DNA from: Teichococcus vastitatis
GTDB lineage: Bacteria; Pseudomonadota; Alphaproteobacteria; Acetobacterales; Acetobacteraceae
Direction: 5' to 3'
Length of the DNA: 64,000 nucleotides
Assembly (NCBI RefSeq): GCF_003604215.1
Contig: NZ_QXGS01000002.1
Span: 62,001 to 126,000 of the forward strand
Under the pieces are notes generated by a model. That model was not told the origin of the DNA. It searched no databases and was given only the letters and a program-made list of their open reading frames with translations. This document shows positions 53,747 to 64,000 of this stretch, in pieces. The translations under genes were made by a program, and so were the position numbers. Positions within the stretch are counted from its first letter, which is position 1. Every line of letters begins with the position of its first letter.

Positions 53747-54274
53747 TCAGGGCAGCTCGACCCGCGTTTCCGCTGCGCCGCGATGCACCGCGAGGCCGGC
53801 CGCCCGCAGCGCGGCCTCCGTGGCATCGTCGGTGGGCCAGTTCACCGTGATGTTGCGGCCGTCGAGCAGCAGCAGCGGCACGCCATGCGGCAGGTCGCCG
53901 GCCGGCATCACCAGATCCAGCAGGGCGAGATCCACCTCCGGGCGGCCCGGACGCACCGGGGCGGTGGCGCGGATCTCCATCTTCAGCGGCTTCTTCACAG
54001 CCAGCGCCAGCACCGGGCGCACCGCTTCCAGGAAGCGCCCGGAATCGGTTTCCGCCTGTTCCTGCGGCCGGCCCAGACGGAAATAGCTGCGCAGCAGCGC
54101 CTCCATCTCCTTCATGCCCTGCTGGGCCCGTGCCATGCGGAGGGCCGACTTGTCCTCCGGCGGCAGGGTGTTGGCGACGCTCTCCAGGTTCACCTGCAGC
54201 ACCATGAAGAAGTTGTTCAGCGCATGCTGCATCGGGCGGGCGAGGCCCGCCATCCGGTCCGGCGCGTCGGTCAA
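53747..54274 (-). CDS. DHp-like phosphotransfer protein, no kinase domain
   Basis: 175 residues. The first ~70 residues form a helical DHp-type segment with the H-box [19 protein letters not shown] (His about residue 17) followed by a second helix, [19 protein letters not shown]. The rest ([20 protein letters not shown] to the end) is smaller than an ATP-binding domain and lacks N, G1 and G2 boxes, so it resembles a histidine phosphotransferase such as ChpT. Start is a TTG overlapping the PBP1 stop (TTGA), with AGGAGA before it. Confidence 0.6.
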   Translation of the reverse strand: MTDAPDRMAGLARPMQHALNNFFMVLQVNLESVANTLPPEDKSALRMARAQQGMKEMEALLRSYFRLGRPQEQAETDSGRFLEAVRPVLALAVKKPLKMEIRATAPVRPGRPEVDLALLDLVMPAGDLPHGVPLLLLDGRNITVNWPTDDATEAALRAAGLAVHRGAAETRVELP

Positions 54275-56052
54275 GGCGGTGTCTCCTGCAGCACGTCGTG
54301 GAACAGGCGCGCCGGCAGGCTGCCGCCGCTGACCTCGTTCATGGGACTGCCATCGTCATTGCCCAGCCAGACGCCGATGACCAGGGGGCCCATGCGGCTG
54401 CCCGCGATGCCGACGAACCAGGCATCACGGAAATCCTGGGTGGTGCCGGTCTTGCCGGCCACCGCGCGGCCCGGCAGGGCGGCGGCGCGGCCCGTACCCT
54501 CCCGCACCACGGCACCCAGCATGCGGCGCATCGCCGCCGCCAGGGCGGGCCGCAGCGCCGGCTGCGGCGCGGTGCGGGGCACCGCCAGCAGCCGCTCTGC
54601 GGCCTCGGCCCGCTGCACGCCGTAGGGCGTGACCCGGAAACCGCCATTGGCAAAGGCGGCATAGGCGGCGGTCAGGTCGAGCAGGGTCACTTCCGCGGTG
54701 CCGAGGGCCAGCGACGGATGTTCGGGCAGGCGTCCCGCCACGCCGAGACGCCGCGCCACCGCCGCCACCTCGCGGGCGCCGCCACCCTGCAGCAGCAGCC
54801 GCACCGCCGCGGTGTTGACGCTGTGCGCCAGTGCGTCTTTCAGCGTGATCATGCCGCGGGACCGCCAGGAACCATTGCCGGGCGACCAGCCGCCGAGGCT
54901 GAGCGGCGCATCGGACACGCTGTTCTCCGGCCCCAGCCCGCGCTCCATCGCCGCCAGCCAGACAAACGGCTTGAAGGCCGAGCCGGGCTGGCGGCGCGCC
55001 GCCGTGGCGCGGTTGAAGGGGCTGCCGCGATAGGACCGGCCGCCAGCCATGGCCCGCACCGCGCCGTCCCGCGCGTCCAGCACCACCACGGCACCCTGCC
55101 CGACCCCGGCGGCGCGGCCGGCTCCGTCCAGCAATGTTTCCAGCCGGCGCTCCACCACGGCCTGCAGCCGCAAGTCCAGCGTGGTGCGCAGCACCAGGTC
55201 GCCCGCGCCGGGGTAATCCTCGGCCAGATCGGCCTGCACCCAGTCGGAGAACCAGCCGGCATCGCCGGACGGCCGCAGCGGCAGCACCATGCGCTCGGCT
55301 TCCAGCGTTTCCTGGCGCACCGTGATCAGGTTCTCTTCCCGCATCGCCGCCAGCACCTCGGCGCCGCGCCGGATGGCGGCATCGGGGTTGTTGCGCGGGT
55401 TGAGGCGGGAGGGCGCCTTCGGCAGCCCGGCCAGGATCGCCGCCTGCCACAGCGTCACGCGGCGCGCCGACACGCCGAAATACAGCCGCGCCGCCGCATC
55501 CACGCCATAGGCCCCGCTGCCGAGATAAACGCGGTTCAGATAGATCTCCAGCAGCTGGTCCTTGGTGAAGCGGCGCTCCAGCCAGAGCGCCAGCATGGCT
55601 TCCTGCACCTTGCGGCGGAGCGAACGCTCCGGTGTCAGGAACAGGTTCTTGGCCAATTGCTGCGTCAGGGTGGAGCCGCCCTGCACCACCCGCCCGGCCC
55701 GCAGATTGGCCACCGCCGCGCGCGCCAGCCCCACCGGGTCCAGCCCGGCATGCGACCGGAAGCGGCGGTCCTCCACCGCCATCAGCGCCGCCGGCACGAA
55801 GGCGGGCAGCTCGGCCAGCCGCGCCGCCTCACCGTACAGATCACCGCTGGCGGCCAGCAGGCGGCCATCCCGCGCCTCCAGCATCACCGACGGGCGTCGG
55901 GTGGCGGCCAGCACCTGCTCCGGGCGCGGCAGGTCCCAGGCAAACCACAGCAGCACCAAGCCGAGGGCGAGGCCGCCCCAGATGCCCAGCAGCAGCAGGG
56001 CGCGAACCAGCCTGCCGAACAAGGGCGGCGATGCAGCGGAGGTCGAGTTCAC
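54271..56052 (-). CDS. Bifunctional penicillin-binding protein 1A (transglycosylase/transpeptidase)
   Basis: 593 residues: one membrane helix (~16-37), a GT51 transglycosylase domain (~55-225) with [33 protein letters not shown] and [12 protein letters not shown], and a transpeptidase domain with Ser358 in GSAFKPF (SxxK), SVN, and KTGTTQDF (KTG). It builds and cross-links peptidoglycan in the periplasm. It is shorter than typical PBP1A (about 800), like the PbpC/PBP1A-short forms. Its stop overlaps the DHp-like gene. Confidence 0.92.
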   Translation of the reverse strand: MNSTSAASPPLFGRLVRALLLLGIWGGLALGLVLLWFAWDLPRPEQVLAATRRPSVMLEARDGRLLAASGDLYGEAARLAELPAFVPAALMAVEDRRFRSHAGLDPVGLARAAVANLRAGRVVQGGSTLTQQLAKNLFLTPERSLRRKVQEAMLALWLERRFTKDQLLEIYLNRVYLGSGAYGVDAAARLYFGVSARRVTLWQAAILAGLPKAPSRLNPRNNPDAAIRRGAEVLAAMREENLITVRQETLEAERMVLPLRPSGDAGWFSDWVQADLAEDYPGAGDLVLRTTLDLRLQAVVERRLETLLDGAGRAAGVGQGAVVVLDARDGAVRAMAGGRSYRGSPFNRATAARRQPGSAFKPFVWLAAMERGLGPENSVSDAPLSLGGWSPGNGSWRSRGMITLKDALAHSVNTAAVRLLLQGGGAREVAAVARRLGVAGRLPEHPSLALGTAEVTLLDLTAAYAAFANGGFRVTPYGVQRAEAAERLLAVPRTAPQPALRPALAAAMRRMLGAVVREGTGRAAALPGRAVAGKTGTTQDFRDAWFVGIAGSRMGPLVIGVWLGNDDGSPMNEVSGGSLPARLFHDVLQETPP

Positions 56053-56265
56053 CAGGGACAGCGGCGTGCCGGAAGCTCAAGGGGCCAGGGAAGCCTGCCA
56101 TATGTGGCGCCCCGGCCCCGGCTCACAGGGCGGCGGCGCGCGCCGCGGCGATTTCCCCGGCAGGCGCGGCGCCCGGCAGACCCCGGAGCACCTGTTCCGC
56201 CCCATAATTTCGCCCAAGTTCAAGGCAATCTTGGTTGGATCAAGCTTTGCAGGCGGAATCCCGGC

Positions 56266-57336
56266 GTGTTGTCCTCCTTGTCCAAGGTCCTCGTCACCGG
56301 AGGTGCCGGCTTCATCGGTTCCGCGCTGGTCCGCCATCTGGTGGCGGGGCGGCGCCACCGCGTGCTCAATCTGGACAAGCTCACCTATGCAGGCACGCTG
56401 AGCTCGCTGGCCGCCGCGACGGATGATCCGTGCCACGAATTCGTGCAGGGCGACATCGGCGATGCCGGGCTGCTGGCGCAGCTCTTCGCCCGCTTCGATC
56501 CGGATGTGGTGGTGCATCTCGCCGCGGAAAGCCATGTGGACCGCTCGATCGACGGGCCCGCCGCCTTCGTGGAAACCAACGTGGTCGGCACCTTCGCCCT
56601 GTTGCAGGCGGCGCTGGCCCATTGGCGCGGGCTGCCGCCGCCGCGCCGCGAACGCTTCCGCTTTCACCATGTTTCCACCGACGAGGTATACGGCTCGCTC
56701 GGGGCGGAAGGGCGGTTCACCGAGCAGACGCCCTATGACCCGCGCTCGCCCTATTCCGCCAGCAAGGCGGCGTCGGACCACCTGGTCAGCGCCTGGCACC
56801 ACACCTACGGGCTGCCGACGCTGATCACCAACTGTTCCAACAATTACGGCCCGTTCCACTTCCCCGAGAAGCTGATCCCCCTGGTGACGCTGCGCGCCCT
56901 GGCCGGCGAGGAGCTGCCGGTCTATGGCCGGGGCGAGAACATCCGCGACTGGCTGTTCGTCGAGGACCATGCGCGCGCCCTGGAAGCGGTGTTCGAGCGC
57001 GGCGCGCCGGGCGAGACCTACAACATCGGCGGCGATGCCGAGCGCCGCAACATCGACGTGGTGCGCGGCATCTGCGCCATTCTCGACCGGATGCGGCCGC
57101 GCCCCGACGGCCTGCCGCATGCCGGGCAGATCCGCTTCGTGCAGGACCGGCCCGGCCACGACCTGCGCTACGCCATCGATGCCGGCAAGATCCGGCGGCA
57201 GCTGGGTTGGGCGCCGCGCGAAAGCTTCGAGAGCGGGCTGGAGAAGACGGTGGCCTGGTATCTCGGCAACGAAGCCTGGTGGCGGCCGATCCAGGAGCGG
57301 ACCTATGCCGGACAACGCCTCGGGCTGAAGGGCTGA
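56266..57336 (+). CDS. rfbB: dTDP-glucose 4,6-dehydratase
   Basis: 356 residues of the extended SDR type. Rossmann motif [18 protein letters not shown], the catalytic [12 protein letters not shown] with the Thr-Asp-Glu triad and [12 protein letters not shown] with Tyr/Lys. The family's [14 protein letters not shown] follows. It makes dTDP-4-keto-6-deoxyglucose, the precursor for dTDP-rhamnose or dTDP-sugars. The start is a GTG at 56266 (or the TTG next to it) with AGGCGGA upstream; the frame is open far upstream but antisense to the PBP gene. Followed by rfbA after 5 bases. Confidence 0.9.
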   Translation: MLSSLSKVLVTGGAGFIGSALVRHLVAGRRHRVLNLDKLTYAGTLSSLAAATDDPCHEFVQGDIGDAGLLAQLFARFDPDVVVHLAAESHVDRSIDGPAAFVETNVVGTFALLQAALAHWRGLPPPRRERFRFHHVSTDEVYGSLGAEGRFTEQTPYDPRSPYSASKAASDHLVSAWHHTYGLPTLITNCSNNYGPFHFPEKLIPLVTLRALAGEELPVYGRGENIRDWLFVEDHARALEAVFERGAPGETYNIGGDAERRNIDVVRGICAILDRMRPRPDGLPHAGQIRFVQDRPGHDLRYAIDAGKIRRQLGWAPRESFESGLEKTVAWYLGNEAWWRPIQERTYAGQRLGLKG

Positions 57337-57341
57337 ACGCC

Positions 57342-58211
57342 ATGAAGGGCATCGTTCTCGCGGGCGGCACCGGCACGCGGCTGCACCCCGCCACCCTGGC
57401 GGTGAACAAGCAGCTGCTGCCGATCTACGATAAGCCGATGATCTATTACCCGATCTCGGTGCTGATGCTGGCCGGCATCCGCGAGATCCTGGTGATCTGC
57501 TCGCCCGAATTCCTCGACATGTACCAGCGCCTGCTGGGCGATGGCAGCCAGTATGGCGTGTCCTTCGCCTACGCGGTGCAGCCTCGTCCGGAAGGGCTGG
57601 CGCAGGCCTTCGCCATCGGCCGCGACTTCATCGGCGATGATTCGGTGGCGCTGGTCCTCGGCGACAACATCTTCTACGGCGCCTATTTCTCCGACACGCT
57701 GCGCGCCGCCGCCAGCCGGGTCAGCGGCGCCACCATCTTCGCCTACTATGTCGAGCAGCCGGAGCATTACGGCGTGGTCGAGTTCGGCGAAGGCGAGCAG
57801 GTGCTCTCGATCGCGGAGAAGCCGAAGCAGCCGCGCTCGAACTGGGCGGTGACCGGGCTGTATTTCTACGACAACCGGGTCATCGACATCGCCGCCGGGG
57901 TGACACCCTCAGCCCGTGGTGAGCTGGAGATCACCGATGTCAACCTGCGCTACCTCGAACTCGGCCATCTGAAGGTTGAGAAGCTGGGGCGCGGCCATGC
58001 CTGGCTCGACACCGGCACGCATGACTCGCTGCTCGACGCGGCGGAGTTCGTGCGCACCATCCAGCAGCGCCAGGGCCTGCCGATCGCCTGCCTGGAGGAG
58101 ATCGCCTTCTACAACGGCTTCATCGACGTGGAGCAACTTCGGCGGCGCGGCGAGATGTTTAGCAAGACCTTCTACGGTCAGTACCTGCTGCGCCTCGCCG
58201 CGCAGCAATGA
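57342..58211 (+). CDS. rfbA: Glucose-1-phosphate thymidylyltransferase
   Basis: 289 residues, typical RmlA length. The nucleotide-binding motif is [21 protein letters not shown], with [12 protein letters not shown]; the catalytic Asp region is [12 protein letters not shown], and sugar-binding residues lie in [18 protein letters not shown] GELEITDVN. It makes dTDP-glucose from glucose 1-phosphate and dTTP. The ATG at 57342 is five bases after the rfbB stop. rfbC and rfbD are not in the window. Confidence 0.92.
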   Translation: MKGIVLAGGTGTRLHPATLAVNKQLLPIYDKPMIYYPISVLMLAGIREILVICSPEFLDMYQRLLGDGSQYGVSFAYAVQPRPEGLAQAFAIGRDFIGDDSVALVLGDNIFYGAYFSDTLRAAASRVSGATIFAYYVEQPEHYGVVEFGEGEQVLSIAEKPKQPRSNWAVTGLYFYDNRVIDIAAGVTPSARGELEITDVNLRYLELGHLKVEKLGRGHAWLDTGTHDSLLDAAEFVRTIQQRQGLPIACLEEIAFYNGFIDVEQLRRRGEMFSKTFYGQYLLRLAAQQ

Positions 58212-59495
<1,284 letters not shown>

Positions 59496-59511
59496 GCCGG
59501 TCGCCCGGACC

Positions 59512-60489
59512 GTGAGGATCCTTGTCACAGGCGCCGGCGGCTTTGTCGGCGGCCACCTGATCCCGCGCCTGCGGGCGGCGTTTCCGGAGGCGATGCTTCT
59601 GGCGGCCTCCCGCAGCGGTGCCGCGAACGGCTGTGACGAGGGCTTCGCCCTGGATCTGCTCCGCACCGACGAGCTGGCGGCGGTGCTGCGGGAAGCGCGT
59701 CCGGACACGGTGGTGCACCTCGCGGCGCAGGCCAATGTGCAGCTCGGCTTCGCGGATTCTCTGGGAACCTGGAAGATCAACCTTCTGGGCACCCTGGCTC
59801 TGGCCGACGCGGTGCGCCAGGCCGTGCCGCAGGCCGGCTTCATCCAGGCCTCCTCGGCCGAGGTTTACGGCCTGTCCTTCCAGTCCGGCACCGCCTTGAC
59901 CGAGGATGCGCCGCTGCGCCCGGCCAACCCCTACGCCGCCAGCAAGGCGGCGGCGGATCTGGCGATCGGCGAGATGACGCTGCGCGGGCTGCGCGCCGTG
60001 CGCCTGCGCCCCTTCACCCACACTGGGCGCGGGCAGTCGCCCGGCTTCGTGGTCTCGGCCTTCGCGCGCCAGATCGCCCTGATCGAGGCCGGGCAGCAGG
60101 AGCCGGTGATCAAGGTGGGGGCGCTGGACCGCTGGCGCGACTTCCTCGATGTGGGCGATGTCTGCGGCGCCTATGTGGCCGCGATCGACGCGTTGCGCGA
60201 TCCCGCCTCGCCCGCTTCCGGCGCGGCCTTCAACATCGCCTCCGGGCACATGGTCCGGGTGGGCGACGTGCTGTCGCAGCTGGTGGCCCTCAGTTCCGTG
60301 CAGGTCACGGTGCAGGAGGAACAAACGCTGCTGCGCCCGACGGACGTGATCAGCACGCTGGGCAACAGCGACGCGGCGCGCCGTGTGCTGCATTGGCAAC
60401 CGCGCGTGCCCTTTGCCGAGACCCTGCAAGCGGTGCTGGAGGATTGGCGGCAGCGTGTCCGCCAAGTGGAGCCGCCGCCGGCCCGCTGA
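59512..60489 (+). CDS. rmd: GDP-6-deoxy-D-mannose reductase-like SDR (rmd candidate)
   Basis: 325 residues. GTG start at 59512; Rossmann motif ILVTGAGGFVGGHLIPRLRA; catalytic Ser in ASSAEVYG and Tyr/Lys in YAASKAAADLA. Located directly after gmd, the natural step is stereospecific reduction to GDP-D-rhamnose (Rmd). A fucose-synthase-type (WcaG) product is not excluded, because those also follow gmd, but length and motifs look more like Rmd. Confidence 0.82.
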   Translation: MRILVTGAGGFVGGHLIPRLRAAFPEAMLLAASRSGAANGCDEGFALDLLRTDELAAVLREARPDTVVHLAAQANVQLGFADSLGTWKINLLGTLALADAVRQAVPQAGFIQASSAEVYGLSFQSGTALTEDAPLRPANPYAASKAAADLAIGEMTLRGLRAVRLRPFTHTGRGQSPGFVVSAFARQIALIEAGQQEPVIKVGALDRWRDFLDVGDVCGAYVAAIDALRDPASPASGAAFNIASGHMVRVGDVLSQLVALSSVQVTVQEEQTLLRPTDVISTLGNSDAARRVLHWQPRVPFAETLQAVLEDWRQRVRQVEPPPAR

Positions 60490-60520
60490 GGCGGACCGGC
60501 CCCAATTGACCGGCCAGCCC

Positions 60521-62044
60521 TCAGAAGGAGCCCAAGCGGTGGTGGTGCACCGGCGCCCGCACCGGTTTCTCCGGGTCCGCCGCGGCCTCCGGCGCGCCAG
60601 GGGGCGGCAGCAGCGCTTGCCGGACCACCTGGGCGGCTTCGGTCCATTCCACGCGGCGGAACTCCCGCACCACCTGCGCTTCCCAGGCCTCCAACTGGGC
60701 GGGATGTTCGATCACGTCGCGGATGACTTGGTAGGCTTCCGTGGAATTCTCTGGATCGAAGTAACGCGCCAGCGTCCCTCCGGCCTCGGGAAGGGAGGTG
60801 CTGTTGGACACGATGCAGGGCTTGCCGAAGGACAGGCTCTCCGTCACCGGCAGCCCCCAGCCCTCGTAGAAGGAGGGAAACACGGTGAACAGGCAGCCGC
60901 GGTAGAGCTGGCCCAATTCACCATCGGAGGGGTTCTCGATCACCACGATCTTGCCCTCAAGGAAGCCGGCATTGCGCAGCTGCTGCATCAGGTCGTCCAC
61001 CAGCCAGCCGATCCGTCCGGCGAACACCAGCGTCGGCACCGCCTCCGGCGGCATCTCGTCCAGCAGTCGCCGCCAGACCCGGAACAACAGAAGGTGGTTC
61101 TTGCGCGCCTCGATGGTCGACACGATCAGCGCATAGCTTCCGGCCGGCGGCAGGCGCGACGCTTCCGCGTCGTCCAGAACGGCGGAAGCTTCCGAGGAGA
61201 AACCGGTCCCCATCGGCACCACGACGGGCAGGCGCCGCAGCGTCTGGCCGCGCTGCGCGGCGAAGCGCTCCACATCCGCGGCGCTGGCATGCGAGATGGT
61301 CAGAACGTCGTCCGCCAGCGGCAGCACCGCGCCCAGCCATTCAGAAAAGATGCGGACCAGCCCGGCATCGCACCATTCAGGACGCCGCAACGGAATGATG
61401 TCGTAGATGAGGAGGGCAAAGCCGACACCCTTGTCGCGCTTCAGCCTGCTGATGATGCGGCCATATTCCGGGTGAAACCAGGGCGATCCCAGCACCGCCA
61501 GCACGTCGCCCGGCTGCACTTGCGCCTCGAAATCCATCCGCTCCGCGGCCTGCGGCGTGCCCTGGCCGGGATCCCTGCCGGCGGCCGGATCCGGTCGCGC
61601 CGCGGCCGCGCGCCGCCGCACGCCCTGCAGGGCCGCCCTGCCAGCGGCCGCGGCGGCGCGCAGGGCATCCACCTGGTGCCGCACCGCCTGGGACAAGGGA
61701 AAGCGGAAATCGGGCGGAAGCCGGTAAGCCAGCTTCTTCAGCGGCCCGCGGGAGCCTTCCTGGGAGGCGACTATCCCGCGCTGCACCGCCGCCCGCCGCG
61801 CCGCCGGCCGGACACCAGGGTCGGTCAGCCCGGCAAACAGGCTCGACACCTCTGCCCAGCCGACGCAGCGGAACGTGCCCTTGGATGGAACATGACGCAG
61901 GAACCCGATGCTGCCGCCATCGGGATCGTTTTCCGCCAGGGCACGGCACAGCTCGTATTCGACACGCTGGATGCCGCTCGGGCGCGGGTTGAAGCGCGCG
62001 TATTCGAACAGGTCCTCGACATCCACCCAGATCTTGCCAGCCAA
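60521..62044 (-). CDS. Glycosyltransferase family 4/1 protein
   Basis: 507 residues. The C-terminal GT-B domain has the nucleotide-sugar motif VFPSFYEGWGLPVTESLSFGKP, and the earlier ALIVSTIEARKNHLLLFRVW segment that begins the second lobe. The N-terminal half begins KIWVDVEDLFEYARFNPRPSGI, and a low-complexity Ala/Arg/Gly linker lies at about residues 135-165. The start is taken as a TTG at 62044 with AAAGGAG eight bases upstream. Likely part of polysaccharide assembly. Confidence 0.8.
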   Translation of the reverse strand: MAGKIWVDVEDLFEYARFNPRPSGIQRVEYELCRALAENDPDGGSIGFLRHVPSKGTFRCVGWAEVSSLFAGLTDPGVRPAARRAAVQRGIVASQEGSRGPLKKLAYRLPPDFRFPLSQAVRHQVDALRAAAAAGRAALQGVRRRAAAARPDPAAGRDPGQGTPQAAERMDFEAQVQPGDVLAVLGSPWFHPEYGRIISRLKRDKGVGFALLIYDIIPLRRPEWCDAGLVRIFSEWLGAVLPLADDVLTISHASAADVERFAAQRGQTLRRLPVVVPMGTGFSSEASAVLDDAEASRLPPAGSYALIVSTIEARKNHLLLFRVWRRLLDEMPPEAVPTLVFAGRIGWLVDDLMQQLRNAGFLEGKIVVIENPSDGELGQLYRGCLFTVFPSFYEGWGLPVTESLSFGKPCIVSNSTSLPEAGGTLARYFDPENSTEAYQVIRDVIEHPAQLEAWEAQVVREFRRVEWTEAAQVVRQALLPPPGAPEAAADPEKPVRAPVHHHRLGSF

Positions 62045-62151
62045 ACCCTGTTCTCCTTTGCGGCCCTGCAAGACTGGTCAGCATCGTCGCAGGACCATGT
62101 GACAGACGCGTGGCAAAGCTCTCCACGCCGCAGCCACCGCTTCGTTGCAGC

Positions 62152-63315
62152 CTAGGTCGCGCTTCCGCCGATCAAGGCTGCGTAATCGGGAACCGGGAAT
62201 GGCACCGGCGGAAAGCTCCGGGGCCCCAAATCGGCCAGCCGCCGCAGGGCAGCCGCAGCGGCGGCCTCGTCCGGCTCGGCCCAGCACATCTCCGGATGGT
62301 GGTAGGTCGCCTGCGGATCCTCCGCCGGCACCAGCCGCGCCGGCACGCCGAAGCAGCCCGGCCCGTGCATGAAATCCGTGTTGCCCGACCATTCGGTGGC
62401 GATCACGGCGCGGCCGAGCCGCATCGCCTCGGCGATGGCGAGGCCGTAACCCTCAGCGCGATGCAGCGACAGCACGGCGTCCACCGCGCGCATCAGCGCC
62501 CAGCGATCCGGCTCCGGCAGGGTCGCATCCACCACGCGGATGTTGGGCGTGGCGGCGGCGATGGCGGCGATCTCGGCCCAGGCGGCGCCGGCCTGCGCGG
62601 TGCTGTGCGTCTTCAGCACCAGCAGGCGGTCGGGACGGTCGCCAAAGGCGGCGCGATGGGCGCGGATCGCCGCCATCGGGTTCTTGCGCGCGATGGAGGA
62701 GCTGGCGTCAAACATCACCAGGCTGACGAAGGCGTCCTCCGGCAGGCCGAAATCCGCCCGGCCCCGTGGCGAAGGGTCCGGCGCCGGCACGGGATAAGGC
62801 ACCACCCGCACCGGCAGTGGCACCGCCGCCTCGACAGCCTCGGCCACGAAGCGGCTGCCCACCCAGATCTCATGCGCGAAGCGGAAGCCGTGGCTCCAAT
62901 CCGCCGGCAGCCGCGGCAACTCCCACGCCCAGACGGCGATGATCCGCTTGCCGGCCACGGCGCGGCGTCCCAGCGCCCGCATCGCCCAGGGCAGCATCGG
63001 CCCGTTCACGTGCAGGATCAGCGTGCCGGGGCCGGGCGCGGGCGGCACCATCGGTACGGCCTGCCCACCCTGGCGCAACGCCGATGTCAGGTCGGTGGCG
63101 TGCGGGTCGAGGCCCTGGTCACGCATCGCGGCCAGCATGCGCTGCGCACCGATGCCGAGGCCGGTGGAGGTGGACAGAAAGCCCGCCACCGTGACCGGCC
63201 CATCGCGGTCAGGGTGTCGGGATGGACGCGGCGCCAGGGCCGCCATGCCGCCGAACAATAGGCCGCGGCGCAGGCCGCGCGGCAAGGTCTGCCAGATCCG
63301 GTGCACCAGACTCAT
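62152..63315 (-). CDS. Glycosyltransferase (GT4-like)
   Basis: 387 residues. Motifs: MFDASSSIARKNPMAAIRAHRAAF, the start of the second GT-B lobe, and LSLHRAEGYGLAIAEAMRLG, with the E-x7-E donor-binding motif. N-terminal segment VAGFLSTSTGLGIGAQRML includes the acceptor-side glycine-rich loop. The ATG at 63315 overlaps the stop of the following gene (ATGA) and is preferred to an upstream frame. Second of three neighbouring transferases. Confidence 0.82.
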   Translation of the reverse strand: MSLVHRIWQTLPRGLRRGLLFGGMAALAPRPSRHPDRDGPVTVAGFLSTSTGLGIGAQRMLAAMRDQGLDPHATDLTSALRQGGQAVPMVPPAPGPGTLILHVNGPMLPWAMRALGRRAVAGKRIIAVWAWELPRLPADWSHGFRFAHEIWVGSRFVAEAVEAAVPLPVRVVPYPVPAPDPSPRGRADFGLPEDAFVSLVMFDASSSIARKNPMAAIRAHRAAFGDRPDRLLVLKTHSTAQAGAAWAEIAAIAAATPNIRVVDATLPEPDRWALMRAVDAVLSLHRAEGYGLAIAEAMRLGRAVIATEWSGNTDFMHGPGCFGVPARLVPAEDPQATYHHPEMCWAEPDEAAAAAALRRLADLGPRSFPPVPFPVPDYAALIGGSAT

Positions 63316-64000
63316 GCCACGCCTTTCCGCCGCAATCCGTCGATCAGGGCGGCGGCGGCGCCATCCCAATCGGCGCCGCCGCCATGTTCCAGCGCGGCCC
63401 GGCGCAGCGCGGCGCGCCGGGCGGGATCGGCGAGGCTGGCCAGGGCCATGGCGAAGGCTTCCGGCGTCACGGCACCGGCCACCACGCCGCCGCTCTCCGG
63501 CCGCACCTGTTCCACCAAGCCGCCGACGGGCGTCGCCACCACCGGCAAGCCCATCGCCTGTGCCTGGGATACCAGGCCCGACTGGCTCGCCTCGCGATAC
63601 GGCAGCACCACCACGTCGGTATCCCGCAGCAGGGTCAGGATCTCCGGCTCGGCCACCCAGCGCGACTCGACGCGAACGCCGGGCAGGGCCGACAAACCCG
63701 GGGCGCAGCTCTCGGCGCTGCCCTCCCCCACCACGCGCAGCTGCACCGACAGGGAGGGATAGGCGGCGTGCAGGTGGCGGATGCTGTCCCGCAGGAGGTC
63801 GAGCCCCTTATAGGCGCGCATGCGGCCGAAGAAGAGCAGGCGCAGCGGCCCCTCCCCCATGCGCAGCGGCGGCGGCTCGGCGGCGCCCAGCAGGGCAGGC
63901 ATGGGCATGCGGATCTGCGGCAGGGCCGGGAAGCGGGCGCGCAGCGCCGCCGAGACGTGGTCCGACAAGGCAACGGCCGCCGCCGCCGCCTGCATCTCGC
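63312..64000 (-). CDS. Glycosyltransferase (GT4-like), N-terminus cut by window edge
   Basis: C-terminal 229 codons at least; the frame is open through base 64000. It has LLFFGRMRAYKGLDLLRDSIRHL, the second-lobe start, DVVVLPYREASQSGLVSQAQAMGLPVVAT, with the typical donor-site signature, and a C-terminal helix. Overlaps the next transferase start by four bases, so the three genes may be translated together. Complete length and acceptor are unknown. Confidence 0.8.
   Translation of the reverse strand, partial: EMQAAAAAVALSDHVSAALRARFPALPQIRMPMPALLGAAEPPPLRMGEGPLRLLFFGRMRAYKGLDLLRDSIRHLHAAYPSLSVQLRVVGEGSAESCAPGLSALPGVRVESRWVAEPEILTLLRDTDVVVLPYREASQSGLVSQAQAMGLPVVATPVGGLVEQVRPESGGVVAGAVTPEAFAMALASLADPARRAALRRAALEHGGGADWDGAAAALIDGLRRKGVA

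Noticed and set aside
54298..56265. A plus-strand open frame of over 1,000 codons continuing into rfbB
   Set aside because: The first ~650 codons are antisense to the PBP1A gene and read as low-complexity Gln/His/Arg/Gly. Only the part from 56266 shows homology.
60490..60520. GACCGGCC repeated twice between rmd and the glycosyltransferase
   Set aside because: A direct rather than inverted repeat, too short for a terminator, likely chance in GC-rich DNA.

Overview
The window is high-GC bacterial chromosomal DNA, densely coding on both strands with short intergenic gaps and many ATGA-type start/stop overlaps. Gene content (alphaproteobacterial-style DNA polymerase IV with an N-terminal cysteine motif, TRAP transporters, methylcitrate genes with a ScfR/RamB-type regulator, tetronate and uronate catabolism, a GDP-rhamnose-type branch next to glycosyltransferases) fits an alphaproteobacterium, most likely Acetobacteraceae close to Roseomonas. 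The taxonomic call is inference from gene style and composition; no rRNA is present. I see no prophage, insertion sequence, CRISPR array or replication origin.

Layout. 1-2.6 kb (minus): ispA (cut by the window edge), xseB, a histone-deacetylase-family hydrolase, a TusA-like protein and a PH-domain protein. 2.7-5.7 kb: ROK sugar kinase, double-domain YciI protein, dinB. 5.8-7.6 kb: 5-dehydro-4-deoxyglucarate dehydratase facing an HpaI-type aldolase across a strong hairpin. 7.7-14.4 kb (plus): membrane-bound hydrolase, dimethylargininase-like enzyme, FAD-linked D-2-hydroxyacid dehydrogenase and a DctPQM TRAP transporter. 14.6-15.9 kb: exported phytase/esterase-like protein. 16.0-26.0 kb: a pentose or deoxypentose locus with FGGY kinase and DeoR-type regulator on the minus strand, and deoC, an RbsBAC-type ABC transporter, a DUF4432 epimerase-like protein and a ribokinase on the plus strand. 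26.0-31.7 kb (minus): FAD oxidoreductase, aldose epimerase, uronate dehydrogenase and a second TRAP transporter. 31.9-33.4 kb: amidase and tRNA-Arg(CCG). 33.4-37.3 kb: metallophosphoesterase, several small unrecognised proteins, SRPBCC and NUDIX proteins, and a lipoprotein gene that appears twice frameshifted.

37.4-41.1 kb: a ScfR/RamB-type regulator diverging from prpC-prpB; tandem TTCGC boxes lie in the shared promoter region. 41.1-43.6 kb: small membrane protein, DedA protein, CNNM/CorC protein. 43.6-50.6 kb (minus): a tetronate operon, ltnD-otnK-otnI-deoR-denD-gntP-otnC. 50.8-52.4 kb: chemotaxis receptor. 52.6-56.1 kb: small protein, trypsin-like protease, DHp-like protein, and a bifunctional penicillin-binding protein. 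56.3-64 kb: rfbB, rfbA, gmd, rmd and three glycosyltransferases (the last cut by the window edge), a surface-polysaccharide locus.

Together the window looks like a catabolic region for sugar acids and small sugars. Uronate dehydrogenase feeds aldarate metabolism, for which the dehydratase and aldolase at 5.8-7.6 kb could act downstream. The tetronate operon converts L-threonate and D-erythronate to a triose phosphate. The prp genes handle propionyl-CoA. The deoC locus probably degrades a deoxypentose or pentose. Each route has its own transporter and most have a local regulator.
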